Origin: CAJMNU01 sp905214855
Lineage (GTDB): Bacteria; Bacillota; Clostridia; Lachnospirales; Lachnospiraceae
Reading direction: 5' to 3'
NCBI GenBank assembly: GCA_937890595.1
Contig: CALADM010000014.1
Location: forward strand, 71,262-135,261
Length of the DNA stretch: 64,000 bases
Positions within the stretch are counted from its first letter, which is position 1. Each line of letters begins with the position of its first letter. The notes under the pieces were generated by a model. It worked only from the letters and a program-made list of their open reading frames with translations, did no database searches and was not told where the DNA came from. This document shows positions 61,831 to 64,000 of the stretch, in pieces. The position numbers and the translations under genes were made by a program.

Positions 61831-62892
61831 GTGGCTGAAATTAAAAAATCGGAGAAGGCACAGGCATTTCAGGCGCTTTCATCTGCGGATAAAATGAAAA
61901 AAGTAAGTGATCTGTTATTTAACAATGCCATGTATATTATCATTGCATTGGCTGTTATCTACATATCTATCAAGGAGCCGGCTTTTCTTAAGCTCCCTTC
62001 CATCATCAATGTATTATCTTTAACAGCAGCAAAATTACCAATCGCTCTTGGTATTGGTGGTTGTATCGTATTGACTGGTACAGATATTTCTGCCGGACGT
62101 GTTGTTGGATTGACTGCATGTATCTCTGCATCTCTTTTGACAACAGTATTTAAGGTATTTCCAGACATGACCAGTGCTCCGCCGATCCTTGTTGTATTTT
62201 TGATGGTATTATTGGTAGGTGCAACAGTAGGTCTGGTAAATGGTTTCAGTGTGGCAAAATTCAAACTGCATCCGTTTATCGTTACTCTGTCTACCCAGCT
62301 TATTGTTTATGGTATCATTTTGATGTATTTGAAAAATGGTACAAACAATGGACAGACATTAAGTGGTCTGTCAGAGGGATACCGTTCTCTGATCACAGGA
62401 ACGTTATTTAAGATCGGTGATGTTGCGATTCCAAGATATGTTCTTTATTCTGTTATTTTGACAATAGTTATGTGGGTGATCTGGAATAAGACAACATTTG
62501 GAAAAAATATGTTTGCAGTAGGTTCTAATGAAGAAGCTGCCAATGTATCAGGTGTTAACGTATCCCGCACGATCATCATGGTATTTATGCTGGCTGGTGT
62601 TATGTATGCTATTACTGGATTTATGGATGGTGCACGTATTGCATCTGCCAATGCAAATACTGGATTGAACTATGAGTGTGATGCGATTGCAGCTTGTGTT
62701 ATCGGTGGTGTATCATTCGTTGGTGGTATCGGACGTATCAGTGGTATTGTAGTAGGTGTTCTTCTGTTACAGATCATTTTTGCAGGTTTGAACTTCTTGT
62801 CCGTAGATGCGAATATGCTGTATATCATCAAAGGTTTGATCATTTTGATCGCTTGTGCAATTGATATGCGTAAATATTTAGTTCGTAAATAA
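61831..62892 (+). CDS. mglC: Galactose/methyl galactoside ABC transporter permease
   Basis: The 353-residue protein has about ten hydrophobic helices and the MglC/RbsC motifs GGCIVLTGTDISAGRVVGLT, KFKLHPFIVTLSTQ, AVGSNEEAANVSGVNV and CVIGGVSFVGGIGRISG. It imports galactose or related sugars together with MglA and MglB. GTG at 61831 follows TAGGAGGTAA. With mglA truncated and mglB missing upstream, the system here may not work. Confidence 0.9.
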   Translation: MAEIKKSEKAQAFQALSSADKMKKVSDLLFNNAMYIIIALAVIYISIKEPAFLKLPSIINVLSLTAAKLPIALGIGGCIVLTGTDISAGRVVGLTACISASLLTTVFKVFPDMTSAPPILVVFLMVLLVGATVGLVNGFSVAKFKLHPFIVTLSTQLIVYGIILMYLKNGTNNGQTLSGLSEGYRSLITGTLFKIGDVAIPRYVLYSVILTIVMWVIWNKTTFGKNMFAVGSNEEAANVSGVNVSRTIIMVFMLAGVMYAITGFMDGARIASANANTGLNYECDAIAACVIGGVSFVGGIGRISGIVVGVLLLQIIFAGLNFLSVDANMLYIIKGLIILIACAIDMRKYLVRK

Positions 62893-62946
62893 ACTGTAGA
62901 TTTTCTAAGAATAGTTTACATAAAGAAATCAAGAGGGCTGTGTAGG

Positions 62947-63294
62947 ATGAAGGAATCAAAACGGCAGATTCGAGGTCTATATGATCGGGTCAATATTTCT
63001 GTCAGTACTTTAAATTGGATCATTGCTGGACTGAGTGTGGTACTGATCCTTTGTATGGGATTTGCACTTTCAAAACGTGGATATGAGGTTTCATTTGATA
63101 CCTTGGGAGGAACTGTGGTAGAAAGCCAGACAAGGATGTATGGAGAGATGGTTGAAGAGCCAAAAGAACCTACACGGGAAGGATATGTGTTTGATGGATG
63201 GTTTTTGGATGAGAATACAACGATTCCATGGAACATCAGTCAGGATAAGGTGACAGAATCCATAACCCTATATGCGGGGTGGAGAAAACCCTGA
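62947..63294 (+). CDS. Membrane protein with one InlB B-repeat
   Basis: The 115-residue protein has one transmembrane helix (about residues 23-42) and an extracellular InlB B-repeat or Flg_new domain: VSFDTLGGTVVESQT, PTREGYVFDGWFLDENTT and ITLYAGW. Such repeats occur in surface proteins. It lies behind mglC in the same orientation and may belong to that operon; its role there is unknown. Confidence 0.82.
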   Translation: MKESKRQIRGLYDRVNISVSTLNWIIAGLSVVLILCMGFALSKRGYEVSFDTLGGTVVESQTRMYGEMVEEPKEPTREGYVFDGWFLDENTTIPWNISQDKVTESITLYAGWRKP

Positions 63295-63392
63295 TAGCCC
63301 ATGCAGCGTATAAAAGAGATAGGAAAGATAAAGAAAAACAAAGTGAAGTAAAAAAACGGAACAAAACAAAGCGAAATAAAACAAAGAAAAAT

Positions 63393-63424
63393 GGATGCCG
63401 TGAAATATAGGCATCCGTTTTTTG
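63393..63424 (+). terminator. Terminator of the mgl unit
   Basis: GGATGCC / GGCATCC with a 10-base loop is followed by GTTTTTTTG. The 98 bases before it are A-rich with imperfect AACAAAG repeats. Confidence 0.88.
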
Positions 63425-63456
63425 ATCCTGTCTGGATGGATTTTCTATCAGCATGG

Positions 63457-63485
63457 TTGACAAATCTTTTAAAATATCGTAGAAT
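63457..63485 (+). promoter_or_regulatory. Promoter of the T-box leader
   Basis: TTGACA (63457-63462), 17 bases, TAGAAT (63480-63485). Confidence 0.75.
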
Positions 63486-63499
63486 CAAAAAAAATTATA

Positions 63500-63800
63500 C
63501 TGTAATGCGATGAGAAGGAATAGTAAGCAGACAAACATCCCAGAGAGAAAATCCGTTGGTGAGAGGATTTTTATGTCACTGAAAGCCCAACCGACCCTTT
63601 TAGCTCTATATGAAAACGCAGCCAAGAAGATCAACTGCCAGAAGAGCAGATATCCGAATGTTTGGTGTGCTGCGGTTAAGTATAGCGTATCCCCAGCGTT
63701 AATGGGATGAAGAGAATGTATGTACGATACATTAAATTGGGTGGTACCGCCGAGCAGCTTCGGTCCCTTTTGGGAGAGAAGATGTTCGGTTTTTTTGTGT
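63500..63800 (+). promoter_or_regulatory. T-box riboswitch leader
   Basis: The leader has an AGAGAGAAAATCC stem I segment, the GGTGAGAGGATT return strand, and the T-box core GGGTGGTACCGC at 63739-63750. It ends in a terminator where CCGAGCAGCTTC pairs with GAAGATGTTCGG (63750-63790), followed by TTTTTTT. T-boxes sense uncharged tRNA and control aminoacyl-tRNA synthetase or amino-acid genes. I could not assign the specifier codon safely. The controlled gene begins at or beyond the window end; AAGGAGG at 63865 is not followed by a usable start. Confidence 0.9.
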
Positions 63801-64000
63801 TACAGCAGCTTTTTTCAGGTTCGGAAAGAACAAACAGAAAAGTAAGAAAATATTGCAAGAGAAAAGGAGGAATAAATAAGTAATTTAAAATAGAACCAAA
63901 TGTGAGTGAATATACTCAAAGATACTCAAAAAACTAGAGTATTAGTTGGTTACTTAAAACTACTGAAATTACAGGAATGAAGCCAGTGCAAGTTGAAAAA

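Noticed and set aside
63301..63390. A-rich AACAAAG repeats before the mgl terminator as a possible regulatory array
   Set aside because: Units are irregular and there is no constant spacing; ordinary low-complexity DNA.
1..64000. CRISPR arrays, tRNA and rRNA genes
   Set aside because: No regularly spaced repeats with unique spacers, no cloverleaf with CCA-end context and no rRNA signature sequences were noticed by eye.

Overview
The window looks like chromosomal DNA of an anaerobic, spore-forming member of the Clostridia, most likely a gut Lachnospiraceae. This rests on AT-rich coding sequence with strong AGGAGG ribosome-binding sites, a MecA adaptor, a YtvI-type sporulation membrane protein, a CwlD spore-cortex amidase, a selenium-dependent xanthine dehydrogenase cluster, a T-box leader and galactoside (Mgl) transporter genes. 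No tRNA, rRNA or CRISPR array was seen.

Layout. 1-12.4 kb is one co-oriented cluster for a selenium-dependent molybdenum hydroxylase: ygfK (cut by the window edge), a DUF3343 protein, xdh, a dihydropyrimidinase, selD, a GNAT protein, yedF, yqeB, a class-V cysteine-desulfurase-like protein, yqeC and mocA. Together they should make the labile selenium and molybdopterin cofactor and oxidise purines or related heterocycles. 12.4-16 kb has mecA on the opposite strand and a small unit of a degenerate protein kinase fused to a ParA-like domain, a second ParA-like protein and a 78-residue protein. 16-19.4 kb encodes a secreted GH18 protein and a lipoprotein phosphoesterase.

19.5-24.4 kb holds the most striking feature. 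The sporulation amidase gene cwlD is split exactly at its zinc-binding DAGHGG motif by a 4.18-kb element. The element carries a large serine recombinase, two phage-type repressors, a very small protein gene and a free-standing Spo0A DNA-binding domain. Joining the two ends restores a normal 233-residue CwlD. This is the architecture of a skin-like intervening element that is excised during sporulation.

24.5-44.7 kb is mainly housekeeping and metabolism: yhcH, asnA, sua5, dCMP deaminase, radical SAM, exonuclease, VanW, an Lrp regulator with an aminotransferase, trmL, a heterodimeric ABC exporter, GIY-YIG, a TlpA-like lipoprotein, TrhA, a D-2-hydroxyacid dehydrogenase and GH43. 44.7-47 kb is a MATE transporter gene destroyed by an IS605-type element whose TnpB has lost its RuvC-I segment. 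Two further solo right-end remnants of that IS family lie at 7.3 kb and 53.7 kb. 47-56 kb holds an AEC transporter, a pseudouridine synthase, an SDR, a flavoprotein, an NlpC/P60 wall hydrolase, ytvI with a sigma-G-like promoter and a MalY/PatB aminotransferase. 56.4-60.7 kb is a reverse-strand operon (BspA-type LRR, VWA, MoxR ATPase). 60.9-63.3 kb is a truncated mglA, mglC and an InlB-repeat protein. The window ends in a promoter and T-box leader whose gene lies outside.
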